A program made the translations under genes and the position numbers. This document shows, piece after piece, positions 1-8,361 of a stretch of DNA of 64,000 nt (the stretch's first letter is position 1; the number at the start of each line of letters is the position of its first letter). The DNA lies in the NCBI GenBank assembly GCA_021782365.1, contig JAJXVB010000006.1, positions 1-64,000 of the forward strand, written 5' to 3'. The notes beneath the pieces were generated by a model. That model did no database searches, was not told the origin of the DNA, and was given only the letters and a program-made list of their open reading frames with translations. The DNA comes from Pseudomonadota bacterium (lineage in GTDB: Bacteria > Pseudomonadota > Gammaproteobacteria > Burkholderiales > Gallionellaceae).

Positions 1-52
1 TTACTTTGCGGTGAGACTCGAATCCTGCTGTCGCCAAGGTCTGTTGTTTCAT
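1..52 (-). CDS. IS5-family transposase, N-terminal 17 residues (cut by window edge)
   Basis: Reading the minus strand from ATG at 50-52 gives MKQQTLATAGFESHRK and continues off the window. MKQQT followed by a short FE..RK stretch is the characteristic opening of IS5-group transposases, as I know the family. A purine-rich run (AGAAGAAGAG) lies just before the ATG. The catalytic DDE region is outside, so whether the gene is intact cannot be judged. The identification rests on the short N-terminus together with the nearby terminal repeat. Confidence 0.65.
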   Translation of the reverse strand, partial: MKQQTLATAGFESHRKV

Positions 53-108
53 CTCTTCTTCTCGCGTTTATGATCCACACACATTAACGCACATCTCCCC
101 TAATCGGT

Positions 109-127
109 GGACTTATTCAGTGTTTCC
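109..127. repeat. Putative IS5-family terminal inverted repeat
   Basis: Plus strand reads GGACTTATTCAGTGTTTCC; read inward it starts GGAAACACTGAATAAG, the style of IS5-group termini, which often begin GG and contain CTGAATAAG. The partner repeat is outside the window. Confidence 0.55.
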
Positions 128-1535
128 CTAATCCTTCCTTGAACATCGCCAATGTCGCAACCCTTGCCTTCGCATGGTCCACGACAGGCAAAGGATAAGT
201 TTTTCCGATGAAAATCTTCAAGCGCTGCTGATCGGATTGCGGCATCAGCCAGGGCTCATGTATCCATCTGTCAGGGCAGTTTGCGAGCTCCGGCAGATGG
301 TGGCGAATGAAACTGCCTTCCGGATCGAATTTCTTCGATTGGGTAACCGGATTGAATATCCGGAACCAGGGCTGCGCATCGCAGCCGGTCGAAGCAGCCC
401 ATTGCCAGCCTCCGTTGTTGGCCGCAAGATCGAAATCCAGAAGATGCGCCGCGAAGTATTTCTCTCCCCAGCGCCAGTCCACATGCAGATCCTTCACCAG
501 AAAGGATGCGCACACCATGCGCAGCCTGTTGTGCATCTCTCCCGTGAGGTTCAGCCTGCGCATGCCTGCGTCGATCAGAGGATACCCCGTGCGCCCTTCG
601 CACCAGGCTGCATGCTTTTCAACCTCGTTGGAAAAGGCGATGCTCTCGAACTGCGGCTTGAAGGCATGCCCTTCTGCAAGGCCCGGATGATGGCAAAGCA
701 GCATGTGATAGAAGTCGCGCCACGCAAGCTCGGAAAGCCAGGATGCAGCCCCTTCACCACCCCTCCTGTATGCGAGTTCTGCCAGCTTGCGTATCGAGAT
801 CGTGCCGAAGCGCAGATGCACGGAAAGGTGCGATGTGCCGTTCAGCGATGGAAAGTCGCGGGCCTTGTGATACTGATCGATGCGCGACATGAAGTCGTCC
901 AAAACCTTTTCCGCGCCACATTCTCCCGCCTCGACTTCCAGCTTTCCTCTTGAAAATCCGAAAGATTCAAGAGACGGAAAATCGACCGGCTCGCATCGGG
1001 CAAGTGCAGAAAGATACCGCGCTACCGGATAGGCGCCCAGATAATAGTCATCCAGTTTCTTGAGCCAGGCATTCCTGTAGGGAGTGAAAACGCCGTATGG
1101 TTTGCCGGAGCCTGTCAGGATTTCCGAATCCTCGAATATCACCTGATCCTTGTAGCGATGCAGTGCGATGCTGCCGAGCGCAATTTCCACAGCCGCATCG
1201 CGCCGAACGGCATCGGGCTCGTAATCGCGGTTGCAATACACAGCCTGAACGTCGAGTTTTCTGGCAAGCTCGGGAATTTCCGTCTTCGCCTTTCCGTAAA
1301 GCACATGAAGCGCACTGCCCAGCTTCACCAGGCTTTCATGCAGCTCGAGAAGGCTCTGCCAGATGAACTCGACGCGCCTGTCCTGTTTGTCGGATAGGCG
1401 ATCCAGTATGTCGCTGTCGAACAAAAAAACGCAATATACCGATTCGCTTTCCTTCAACGCATGATAGAGCGCCGCGTGATCCGCCAGGCGCAGGTCACGG
1501 CGTAACCAGCAGATCGCGCGGGAATGGCGTTTCAC
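117..1535 (-). CDS. phrB: Deoxyribodipyrimidine photolyase, 3' end rewritten by an IS
   Basis: Light-dependent repair of cyclobutane pyrimidine dimers with FAD and an antenna cofactor. The N-terminal antenna half opens with CWLRRDLRLADH (residues 9-20). The FAD half carries WLSELAWRDFYHML (266-279), RTGYPLIDAGMRRL (315-328), MHNRLRMVCASFL (334-346) and WQWAASTGCDAQPWFRIFNP (377-396), all hallmarks of class I CPD photolyases. Length 472 is normal for the family. The start is a GTG at 1533-1535, four bases after the stop of the upstream 102-residue gene, so the two are probably cotranscribed. The last two residues (Lys-His) and the stop codon lie inside the IS end, so the native C-terminus has been replaced, but only a few residues can be missing and the enzyme is probably still active. 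Confidence 0.95.
   Translation of the reverse strand: MKRHSRAICWLRRDLRLADHAALYHALKESESVYCVFLFDSDILDRLSDKQDRRVEFIWQSLLELHESLVKLGSALHVLYGKAKTEIPELARKLDVQAVYCNRDYEPDAVRRDAAVEIALGSIALHRYKDQVIFEDSEILTGSGKPYGVFTPYRNAWLKKLDDYYLGAYPVARYLSALARCEPVDFPSLESFGFSRGKLEVEAGECGAEKVLDDFMSRIDQYHKARDFPSLNGTSHLSVHLRFGTISIRKLAELAYRRGGEGAASWLSELAWRDFYHMLLCHHPGLAEGHAFKPQFESIAFSNEVEKHAAWCEGRTGYPLIDAGMRRLNLTGEMHNRLRMVCASFLVKDLHVDWRWGEKYFAAHLLDFDLAANNGGWQWAASTGCDAQPWFRIFNPVTQSKKFDPEGSFIRHHLPELANCPDRWIHEPWLMPQSDQQRLKIFIGKTYPLPVVDHAKARVATLAMFKEGLGKH
128..131. repeat. Putative target-site duplication CTAA (one copy)
   Basis: CTAA directly abuts the IS tip and matches the YTAR target preference of IS5-group elements. The second copy would lie at the far IS end, outside the window. 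Confidence 0.5.
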
Positions 1536-1539
1536 CGCT

Positions 1540-1848
1540 CTAGAGCTGCTGCAGCATGCGGTTCGTCAATGCCTCCGGCATCTGATAGGTATTCATGTCC
1601 CAGCCTTCCAGTCGCAGGATGTCATCCAGACATCTCTCCATCTCGGCATGGCTTACCTTCACCGCCTCGACGATGCGCTGATGCACGGCGGTATCCGTAT
1701 CGCTCAAATTCAGGCAGCCTGCCTGATAAGCGAAGAGGCCGCGCAATTCGTTGATGGCCCTGCAAACCTGCGCAGGACAGGCGCATTGGTAGATCATGGA
1801 CTGCTCCAGGATCTTGGTGATCACCTCGTTCGAAAATCTGATTTCCAC
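1540..1848 (-). CDS. Conserved small hypothetical protein with a Cys cluster
   Basis: 102 residues, function not recognised. It has no signal peptide or membrane segment. A cysteine cluster C-A-C-x4-C stands at residues 22-29, with more cysteines at 45 and 73 and histidines at 56 and 67, so metal or heme-degradation-like binding is possible but unproven. The rest looks helical and acidic-amphipathic. It lies 30 bases after ptsI and 4 bases before phrB on the same strand, suggesting cotranscription at the end of the gshA-PTS run. The tight spacing and clean reading frame argue that it is a real gene. Confidence 0.8.
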   Translation of the reverse strand: MEIRFSNEVITKILEQSMIYQCACPAQVCRAINELRGLFAYQAGCLNLSDTDTAVHQRIVEAVKVSHAEMERCLDDILRLEGWDMNTYQMPEALTNRMLQQL

Positions 1849-1878
1849 ATCATCCCCCTTGACTATATCGCTCTTCTC

Positions 1879-3603
1879 TCAATCGTTCAGCTTGTCCAGC
1901 AGCTCGCGTATCTTCATCGGATCGTCCGCGCGCATGATCTTCTGCACAAGCGGTCCTATCTCGCGCAGGCTCGTGGTCAGGACGCGCTGCTTGATGTTCG
2001 GCACCTGGGCCGAGAACATCGAGAACTGGCGCAGTCCCATGCCCAGGAAAAGCCTCGTGTAGGCAAGTTCGCCTGCCATTTCCCCGCATACCGATACCGG
2101 AACGCCGAGCTTGTTCGCCGTGCCGATCACATGAGACAGGAGATGAAGCACGGCAGGATGCAGCGGATCGTAAAGATGCGCCACATCCTCATCGGTGCGG
2201 TCTATCGCGAGCGTGTACTGGATCAGATCGTTTGTGCCTATCGAAAGAAAATCCAGCTGCCTTGCAAACACGTTCAGGGAAAGGGCCGCCGCTGGAATCT
2301 CTATCATGCCGCCTATCTTCACTTCCCTGTCATAGGGTATGCCTTCTATGTCCAGGCTCTGCTTGGACGCATCGATGAACTGCAGCGTCTGGTTTAACTC
2401 CGAGACCGACGAGAGCATCGGTATCAGTATCTTGACGTTGCCATAGTAGGTTGCGCGCAAGAGTGCGCGCATCTGCGTGCGAAAAAGCTGCGGCTCGGCC
2501 AGGCAAAAGCGTATCGCGCGCAGCCCCAAGGCAGGATTGCTCGCGACGCGCTCAACCCCCTTGATCTGCTTGTCGGCCCCCAGATCGAAAGTGCGTATCG
2601 TGACCGGCATGCCGTTCATTCCGGCCGCAGCAGCGCGATATGCCTCGAACTGCTCCTCCTCGTCCGGAAGCTCGTCCCTGTTCAGAAAAAGAAATTCGCT
2701 CCTGAATAGGCCGACGCCGGTAGCACCATTTTCCTTGGCATCCGCGATGTCTTCAGGCTTTTCTATGTTGGCATGCAGCTCGACTGTCTCGCCATCGAGC
2801 GTGTTGGCGCGCGCGGTGCGCAGGCGCTTCAGCTTCTTGCGCTCGAGCTCCCATTCGCTCTGCAGCAGCTTGTATTCTGCCAGGATCGCCTTGTCAGGAT
2901 TGACGATCAGGATGCCCTGCTCTCCATCCAGTATCAGCAGATCGTCCTCGCGGATCAGCTCTCGCGCATTGTGCAAGCCGACAACACAGGGGGTGTTTAG
3001 GCTGCGCGCGACGATCGCCGTGTGCGAAGTCGCACTCCCCGCATCGGTGACGAAGGCGGCAAACTGCTGTGGCCTGTACTGGATCATGTCTGCCGGACTC
3101 AGGTCATGCGCGACCAGTATCGTCTCGACATCACGCCGCAAATGGGTTGGCTGGTGACCTGGCTGGCCTGAGAGCTGCTTCAGCAATCGCTCGGCGACCT
3201 GCTTCACATCCGCCTGCCTTTCGCGCAGATAGGCATCCTCAAACTCGTCGAACTGAGCGACCAGCGCGTCGGTCTGCACCTTGACCGCCCATTCCGCATT
3301 GCAGTGCTCGCGCTCGACCATCTGTCGCGGCCCGATGCTGAGCAGCGGGTCGTCCAGTATCATCTGGTGCAGCTCGAGAAATGCGTCGAATTCAGCCGCG
3401 GCATAGCTCGGTCGGTTGCTGCGCAGGCTCGCGAACTCGTTGCGCGTGGCCTGCAGCGCGGCATCGAAGCGCGATACTTCGTCGGCAACGAAAGACTTGG
3501 GCAGCGTATAGTGCGCAACCTCCAGGGAATTATGCGAAAGCAGATGCGCATAGCCGATCGCAATTCCGCTGGAAACCGCAATGCCATGCAGCGCAAAAGT
3601 CAT
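1879..3603 (-). CDS. ptsI: PTS enzyme I (phosphoenolpyruvate-protein phosphotransferase)
   Basis: Takes phosphate from PEP and passes it to HPr. The 574 residues match the usual length. The phosphorylated histidine lies in SATSHTAIVARS (about residue 190), and the C-terminal PEP-binding barrel has the active-site cysteine in VCGEMAGE (about 506). The ATG at 3601-3603 overlaps the ptsH stop by four bases (ATGA), so translation is coupled. Upstream are ptsH and an EIIA of the mannose family. No EIIB or EIIC gene is in the window, which fits the regulatory, non-sugar-importing phosphorelays common in betaproteobacteria; that role is inference. Confidence 0.96.
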   Translation of the reverse strand: MTFALHGIAVSSGIAIGYAHLLSHNSLEVAHYTLPKSFVADEVSRFDAALQATRNEFASLRSNRPSYAAAEFDAFLELHQMILDDPLLSIGPRQMVEREHCNAEWAVKVQTDALVAQFDEFEDAYLRERQADVKQVAERLLKQLSGQPGHQPTHLRRDVETILVAHDLSPADMIQYRPQQFAAFVTDAGSATSHTAIVARSLNTPCVVGLHNARELIREDDLLILDGEQGILIVNPDKAILAEYKLLQSEWELERKKLKRLRTARANTLDGETVELHANIEKPEDIADAKENGATGVGLFRSEFLFLNRDELPDEEEQFEAYRAAAAGMNGMPVTIRTFDLGADKQIKGVERVASNPALGLRAIRFCLAEPQLFRTQMRALLRATYYGNVKILIPMLSSVSELNQTLQFIDASKQSLDIEGIPYDREVKIGGMIEIPAAALSLNVFARQLDFLSIGTNDLIQYTLAIDRTDEDVAHLYDPLHPAVLHLLSHVIGTANKLGVPVSVCGEMAGELAYTRLFLGMGLRQFSMFSAQVPNIKQRVLTTSLREIGPLVQKIMRADDPMKIRELLDKLND

Positions 3604-3866
3604 TCGCCTTCTCCGAAGTAGTCGTTGATCAGCGCGACGATCGCTTTCATCGCCGCATCCTCATCCTCCCCATGGGTCTCTATCGTGATGGTCGCCCCCT
3701 TGGCCGCCGCCAGCATCATCACGCCCATGATGCTCTTGGCATTCACGCGGCGGTTGTTGCGCGAGAGCATCACTTCGCACTTGAAACTTGAAGCCAGTTG
3801 CGTGAGTTTCGCGGAAGCCCTCGCATGCAGGCCCAGCTTGTTGATGATCGTGATTTCCTGCTGCAT
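3600..3866 (-). CDS. ptsH: Phosphocarrier protein HPr
   Basis: 88 residues. The EI-phosphorylated histidine is His14 in LGLHARAS. Ser45 in VNAKSIMGVMMLAA is the site an HPr kinase/phosphorylase would modify in families that have one, so regulation by HprK is plausible though no hprK is in the window. The start is taken at MQQEITII (ATG 3864-3866). A longer reading frame exists upstream but would overlap the EIIA gene by about 40 bases and adds residues foreign to HPr. With this start the gene begins one base after the EIIA stop and overlaps ptsI by four bases. Confidence 0.95.
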   Translation of the reverse strand: MQQEITIINKLGLHARASAKLTQLASSFKCEVMLSRNNRRVNAKSIMGVMMLAAAKGATITIETHGEDEDAAMKAIVALINDYFGEGE

Positions 3867-3867
3867 G

Positions 3868-4254
3868 CTAGTGCTCCATGTGGACGATGCATTCGCGCCC
3901 GCCTTCAACGGCCAGATCGGCCATCTCGTGCAGAGGCTTGTTCGACGAGCAGACCACGCGAAGCAGCATGGGAAGATTCACGCCCGCGACACCCGACACG
4001 CGCTCAGTATGACAAAGCCTGCGGCCTATGTTTGCTGGCGTTGCGCCGAACACGTCGGCCAGGATCAGCACGCCGCTGCCGTTGTCGAGCTCCCTGATGA
4101 GTTTTTCCCCTTCGGCGAATTTCTTCTGTGGGTCCTCTTCCGCGAGCACAGACAAGACCCTGAGATTGTCAGGCATTTTTCCCAACACATGTTTGACACA
4201 ATCGGCAAGGCTGTTGCCCAATCCGTTGTGCGTCACGAGTAATATCCCAACCAA
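3868..4254 (-). CDS. PTS EIIA component, mannose/fructose family
   Basis: Accepts phosphate from HPr. With the chosen start the protein has 128 residues and the phosphorylated histidine is His9 in ILLVTHNGLG, the family signature near the N-terminus. The start is a TTG at 4252-4254. A GGAGG Shine-Dalgarno sequence (complement of 4263-4267) sits eight bases before it, while the earlier TTG at 4269 would place that GGAGG inside the gene. It lies 21 bases after apbE and one base before ptsH. In betaproteobacteria this EIIA-Man/HPr/EI trio is usually regulatory. Its target here is unknown. Confidence 0.93.
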   Translation of the reverse strand: MVGILLVTHNGLGNSLADCVKHVLGKMPDNLRVLSVLAEEDPQKKFAEGEKLIRELDNGSGVLILADVFGATPANIGRRLCHTERVSGVAGVNLPMLLRVVCSSNKPLHEMADLAVEGGRECIVHMEH

Positions 4255-4275
4255 TTCAGATTCCTCCAAACGCCC

Positions 4276-5358
4276 CTATTCGACCTGCAGGCGCACATTC
4301 TTGTTGCTGAATTCTAGCCGTTTCTTGAGTCCGATTGTGATATGGATGCCGCCATTGCCATCCACCAGCATCGCATCTTCGAGATTCATCCAGCTTGCCG
4401 CTTCCCGCCATCCTTTGACACCTGCGACAAACAAAGGTTTGGAATCGGCATCGGACAGCACTCCCGCGCGGGCACCCCGGGTCAGCACCGTCACGGCCTC
4501 CACCCCCTGCACCGGATAGCCGCTTCTGGGATCGATCAGGTGGCAATAGCGCTTTCCTCCTAGCATGAAATACCGCTGATAGTCACCGGATGTGCCTATC
4601 GCCTCCCCATCCTGCAAATCGACCACGGCCAGCGCACCGGCATCCCTGGGATGCTGCACGCCTACGCGCCAGAGTTTCTGGCCGTGCTTGCCCAGCGCGA
4701 TGATGTTACCGCCGATATTGACCAGCGCATTGCGTATCCCCGCCTTCTTCAGCAATTCCAGCGCCCTGTCCAGAGCATATCCCTTGGCATACCCTCCGAG
4801 ATCGATCTGCACTGCCTTGTTGCTGCTGTGCACCTTCACTCCGCCTTCGACACTCGTATAGGTAAGATCGCTGATCTGTGGGTTGGCCTTCACCCAGGCA
4901 GCGATCACATCAGGATCCGGCTCTGACGGCTTGAAGCTGTCGGAATGAAAACCCCAGAGCCCAACCAGGCCACCTATCGCCGGATTGAAGAGGCCATGCG
5001 ATTCCCGGGAAAGCGAACCTGCATCCTGCAATATCGCAGCCAGCTCGCTGCTCACGACGCGATCCTGACCTTCCGCAATGGCCTTGTTCAGATCGCTCAA
5101 TTCGGAGGGCTTCCACGCATGCAGCATGTTGTGCAGGCGCTGGAATTCGTGCATCACCTGGGCCGAGGCAAGCCTTGCACGCTCTTCAGGTTCCCCGTAG
5201 ATCGTGACCTCGACCATCGTGCCGAACACATAGCCCTCTTCCTGATAAATAGGCTCCTTGCTGCACCCGGTCAAAAAAAGGCCAAGAAATAAAATGCAGA
5301 GAAAGCCTTTGGCTAACCACAGAGAGGATGATGGCATTTTAAAATGCAATGCGCTCAT
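4276..5358 (-). CDS. apbE: FAD:protein FMN transferase (ApbE), lipoprotein
   Basis: Attaches FMN covalently to Ser/Thr of periplasmic or membrane redox proteins such as Nqr/Rnf subunits. A lipoprotein signal ends in LTGC (Cys32 from this start; a Met at residue 8 may be the true start). Family motifs follow: FGTMVEVTIYG, LFNPAIGGLVGLWGF, QIDLGGYAKGYALDRA, LVNIGGNI, GTSGDYQRYF, HLIDPRSGYP and the metal-binding LSDADSKPLFV. Its ATG overlaps the gshA stop by four bases. In many betaproteobacteria gshB occupies this slot between gshA and the EIIA gene, so apbE here is an unusual neighbour. The substrate flavoprotein is not in the window. Confidence 0.94.
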   Translation of the reverse strand: MSALHFKMPSSSLWLAKGFLCILFLGLFLTGCSKEPIYQEEGYVFGTMVEVTIYGEPEERARLASAQVMHEFQRLHNMLHAWKPSELSDLNKAIAEGQDRVVSSELAAILQDAGSLSRESHGLFNPAIGGLVGLWGFHSDSFKPSEPDPDVIAAWVKANPQISDLTYTSVEGGVKVHSSNKAVQIDLGGYAKGYALDRALELLKKAGIRNALVNIGGNIIALGKHGQKLWRVGVQHPRDAGALAVVDLQDGEAIGTSGDYQRYFMLGGKRYCHLIDPRSGYPVQGVEAVTVLTRGARAGVLSDADSKPLFVAGVKGWREAASWMNLEDAMLVDGNGGIHITIGLKKRLEFSNKNVRLQVE

Positions 5359-6623
5359 TGCTCTTCGGAAAGCTCGAATGAAGCCGCTAGCAATGCAAGG
5401 CGAGCAACCACCCCATAGGCATAGAAACGGTTGGGCATGTCGTCCGGCGCCCTGTCGGGATTGGGCAGCGTGCAGGACGACTCGAAAGCCAGCGGCACGA
5501 AATGCATGCCGGGCGCATTGAGGTTCTCGTCGACGCCCCGATCGGTGTGCACGCGATAGAATCCGCCGACCACGGAATGATTGATCATGTAGACGACGGG
5601 TTCTGCGACCGCCTCGTTGATGTTCTCGAAGGTATAGACGCCCTCCTGAACCAGCACATCCGATACTTCAAGGCCTTCCTTCACGACCGCCATCTTGTTG
5701 CGCTGCCTGCGATTTAAGCCCGTGATTTCGCTCGCATCCTTGACCGTCATGATGCCCATCCCATAGGTGCCTGCATCCGCCTTGACGATCACGAAGGGAT
5801 CGCTCTTCACGCCGTATTCCGCATACTTTGCGCGCATCTTTTGCAATACCGCATCGACCTGCGCCGCCAGGCACTCTTCGCCGACGCGTTCATGGAAATT
5901 GATCTGGTTGCATGTCGCAAAATAAGGATTGATGAGCCAGGGATCGATGCCGAGCAGCGCGGCAAATTCGTTCGCCACGCGATCGTATGCGGCAAAGTGC
6001 CTCGATTTACGCCTGGTATACCACCCTGCAGAAAGCGGCGGGAATATCGCCTGTTCGATATTCTTCAGGATGTCCGGCGCGCCTCCTGAAAGATCATTGT
6101 TGAGCAGTATCACGCAAGGATCGAAACCCTCCAGGCCTAGCCGGTTGCCGTTTCTGACCAGAGGCTCGAGGGTCAGCTCGCCCCCCTCCGGCAGCGCGAT
6201 TTTTGTGGGCTTCGCGATCTCGGGCAAGAGGCTTCCGACTCTCACGAGCATGCCAGCCTGTTTGAGTATCGTCACAATCTGGGCGACGTTTTGCAGATAG
6301 AAAAGGTTGCGCGTGTGATTTTCCGGGATCAAAAGCACGCCCCTCGCCTCAGGGCAGATCTTCTCGACCGTACCCTGCATCGCCTGCACGCAGAGCGGCA
6401 AGAAATCAGGGTTGAGATTATTGAATCCGCCCGGGAAGAGATTCGTGTCGACGGGCGCCAACTTGAAGCCGCTGTTTCTCAGGTCCACAGAGGCATAGAT
6501 GGGTGCCGCATGATCCTGCCATTGCTTGCGAAACCAGTGCTCTATGTTGGGCAATGCGGCGAGGAAACGCCGCTCGAGATCGAGCAGCGGGCCATTGAGT
6601 GCAGTCGTCAGATGGGGAACCAT
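5355..6623 (-). CDS. gshA: Glutamate-cysteine ligase, proteobacterial short type
   Basis: First step of glutathione synthesis: ATP-dependent joining of glutamate and cysteine. The 422-residue sequence belongs to the family described in Acidithiobacillus and betaproteobacteria, unrelated in length to the 518-residue E. coli enzyme. Recognisable segments are VDLRNSGFKLAPVDTNLFPG near residue 45, VLLIPENHTRN, VIVKADAGTYGMGIMTVKD (an ATP-grasp-like lysine/glycine segment) and the C-terminal FYAYGVVARLA. It heads the minus-strand run gshA-apbE-EIIA-ptsH-ptsI. No gshB is visible in the window. Confidence 0.93.
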   Translation of the reverse strand: MVPHLTTALNGPLLDLERRFLAALPNIEHWFRKQWQDHAAPIYASVDLRNSGFKLAPVDTNLFPGGFNNLNPDFLPLCVQAMQGTVEKICPEARGVLLIPENHTRNLFYLQNVAQIVTILKQAGMLVRVGSLLPEIAKPTKIALPEGGELTLEPLVRNGNRLGLEGFDPCVILLNNDLSGGAPDILKNIEQAIFPPLSAGWYTRRKSRHFAAYDRVANEFAALLGIDPWLINPYFATCNQINFHERVGEECLAAQVDAVLQKMRAKYAEYGVKSDPFVIVKADAGTYGMGIMTVKDASEITGLNRRQRNKMAVVKEGLEVSDVLVQEGVYTFENINEAVAEPVVYMINHSVVGGFYRVHTDRGVDENLNAPGMHFVPLAFESSCTLPNPDRAPDDMPNRFYAYGVVARLALLAASFELSEEQ

Positions 6624-6715
6624 GGGTTTCTTGCCGGAAAGGAATATTCATATTCTAGCCTATCGCCAGGGATCATGCAGATTCCAGGAGCCGGGAACCG
6701 CTGAATGCCGCGCAA

Positions 6716-6724
6716 TGATAAAAT
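6716..6724 (+). promoter_or_regulatory. Candidate extended -10 promoter for the ABC-F gene
   Basis: TGATAAAAT fits an extended -10 (TGn plus TAAAAT, 5 of 6). No -35 of quality stands 17 bases upstream. It lies 35 bases before the ATG in the divergent 135-base gap between gshA and the ABC-F gene; nothing else was recognised in that gap. Confidence 0.4.
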
Positions 6725-6758
6725 TAACATTTGAAATTCTGAAGAACAGGTCACTATC

Positions 6759-8357
6759 ATGCTTTCCACCGCCAACATCACCATGCAATTCGGCTCCAAG
6801 CCGCTGTTCGAAAACGTGTCCGTGAAATTCGGCAACGGCAACCGCTACGGCCTGATCGGCGCCAATGGCTGCGGCAAGTCCACCTTCATGAAGATACTGG
6901 GCGGAGACCTCGCGCAGACCTCGGGCGAGGTGATGCTGGACAAGGGGGAGCGGCTGGGCAAGCTGCGCCAGGACCAGTTCGCCTATGAAGACAACCGCGT
7001 GCTGGACGTGGTGATGATGGGCCACAAGGAGATGTGGGAAGTGATGTCGGAGCGCGACGCGATCTACGCGAATGCCGACGCGACCGAAGAGGACTACATG
7101 CGCGCGGCCGATCTCGAAGCCGCCTTCGCAGAATTCGACGGCTATACGGCGGAGGCCAGGGCAGGAGAGTTGCTTCTGGGACTCGACATCGGAATCGATC
7201 TTCACCAGGGCAAGATGAGCGAGATTGCACCGGGCTTCAAGTTGCGCGTGCTGCTGGCCCAGGCGCTGTTTTCAAACCCGGACATACTGCTGCTAGACGA
7301 ACCAACCAACAACCTCGACATCAACACCATACGCTGGCTGGAAAACATCCTCAATGCGCGCACGTCGACGATGATCATCATCTCGCACGACCGGCATTTC
7401 CTGAACAGCGTCTGCACCCATATGTGCGACCTGGACTACGGCAAGATCACGACCTACCCCGGCAACTACGACGACTACATGCTGGCCTCGACCCAGGCGC
7501 GCGAGCAGCAGGCTGCCGACAATGCACGCGCGAAGGAAAAGGTCGCAGAACTCAAGGCCTTCGTCGCGCGTTTCTCGGCCAATGCCTCCAAGGCCAGGCA
7601 GGCCACTTCGCGCGCGCGCCAGATCGACAAGATCAAGATCGAGGACATCAAGCCATCCAGCCGCCAGTATCCCTTCATCAGATTCGAATACGACGAAAGG
7701 GAGAAGCTTCATCGCACCGCAGTCGAGGTCGAGAAGCTGTCCAAGGGCTTCGACCGAGTGCTCTTCTCCAACGTGAATTTCCGCATCGATGCCGGGGAGA
7801 AGATCGCGATCATCGGGCCCAACGGCATCGGAAAGACCACGCTCCTGCGCTGCCTGGCAAACGACCTTACTCCCGACACCGGCTCCATCAAATGGACTGA
7901 AAAAGCGAAGATCGGCTATTACGCGCAGGATCACAGTGCAGAATTTGCAGTCGACCAAAGCATGACGGACTGGATGACGCAATGGCGCGGAGCAAATGAC
8001 GACGATCAGGCTGTGCGCGCGACCCTCGGCCGACTTCTTTTCTCCGGCGACGAGGCGAAGAAGCAGGTGAAAGTGCTGTCTGGCGGCGAAAAGGGACGCA
8101 TGCTCTTCGGCAAGCTGATGCTCTCCCGCCCTAATGTCTTGCTGATGGACGAGCCGACCAACCACATGGACATGGAATCCATCGAGTCGCTCAACACGGC
8201 ACTGCTCGAATACAAGGGCACGGTGATCTTCGTGAGCCATGACCGCGAATTCGTCTCTTCTCTTGCCACCCGCATCATCGAGATTTCCGAAAAGGGCGTG
8301 ACCGACTACCACGGCACCTACGAGGAATATCTGCGTGAACAGGGCATGACACTTTAG
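6759..8357 (+). CDS. ABC-F family ATPase, YbiT type
   Basis: Soluble protein with two ABC ATPase domains and no membrane segments, a translation factor-like ribosome-associated ATPase by family. Domain 1 has Walker [10 protein letters not shown] (near residue 36) and Walker [13 protein letters not shown], with the noncanonical signature [16 protein letters not shown] that is typical of YbiT. A charged linker spans roughly residues 230-310. Domain 2 has GPNGIGKTT (near 352), [14 protein letters not shown] and [12 protein letters not shown]. The 532 residues match YbiT. murI follows after four bases, so they are probably cotranscribed. The exact role of YbiT-type proteins is poorly known. Confidence 0.92.
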   Translation: MLSTANITMQFGSKPLFENVSVKFGNGNRYGLIGANGCGKSTFMKILGGDLAQTSGEVMLDKGERLGKLRQDQFAYEDNRVLDVVMMGHKEMWEVMSERDAIYANADATEEDYMRAADLEAAFAEFDGYTAEARAGELLLGLDIGIDLHQGKMSEIAPGFKLRVLLAQALFSNPDILLLDEPTNNLDINTIRWLENILNARTSTMIIISHDRHFLNSVCTHMCDLDYGKITTYPGNYDDYMLASTQAREQQAADNARAKEKVAELKAFVARFSANASKARQATSRARQIDKIKIEDIKPSSRQYPFIRFEYDEREKLHRTAVEVEKLSKGFDRVLFSNVNFRIDAGEKIAIIGPNGIGKTTLLRCLANDLTPDTGSIKWTEKAKIGYYAQDHSAEFAVDQSMTDWMTQWRGANDDDQAVRATLGRLLFSGDEAKKQVKVLSGGEKGRMLFGKLMLSRPNVLLMDEPTNHMDMESIESLNTALLEYKGTVIFVSHDREFVSSLATRIIEISEKGVTDYHGTYEEYLREQGMTL

Positions 8358-8361
8358 GCGC

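Larger units (their letters stand above)
1..127 (-). mobile_element. IS5-family insertion sequence, one end only
   Basis: The element runs off the left edge. It is recognised by three things: the start of an IS5-type transposase reading left from base 52, a terminal sequence at 109-127 that read inward (minus strand) begins GGAAACACTGAATAAG, and a CTAA at 128-131 that fits the YTAR target of the IS5 group. The 75 bases between transposase start and tip are a normal-looking IS end. The insertion sits in the last codons of phrB. The other end and the second target copy lie outside, so the boundaries are inferred from one side. Confidence 0.72.
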
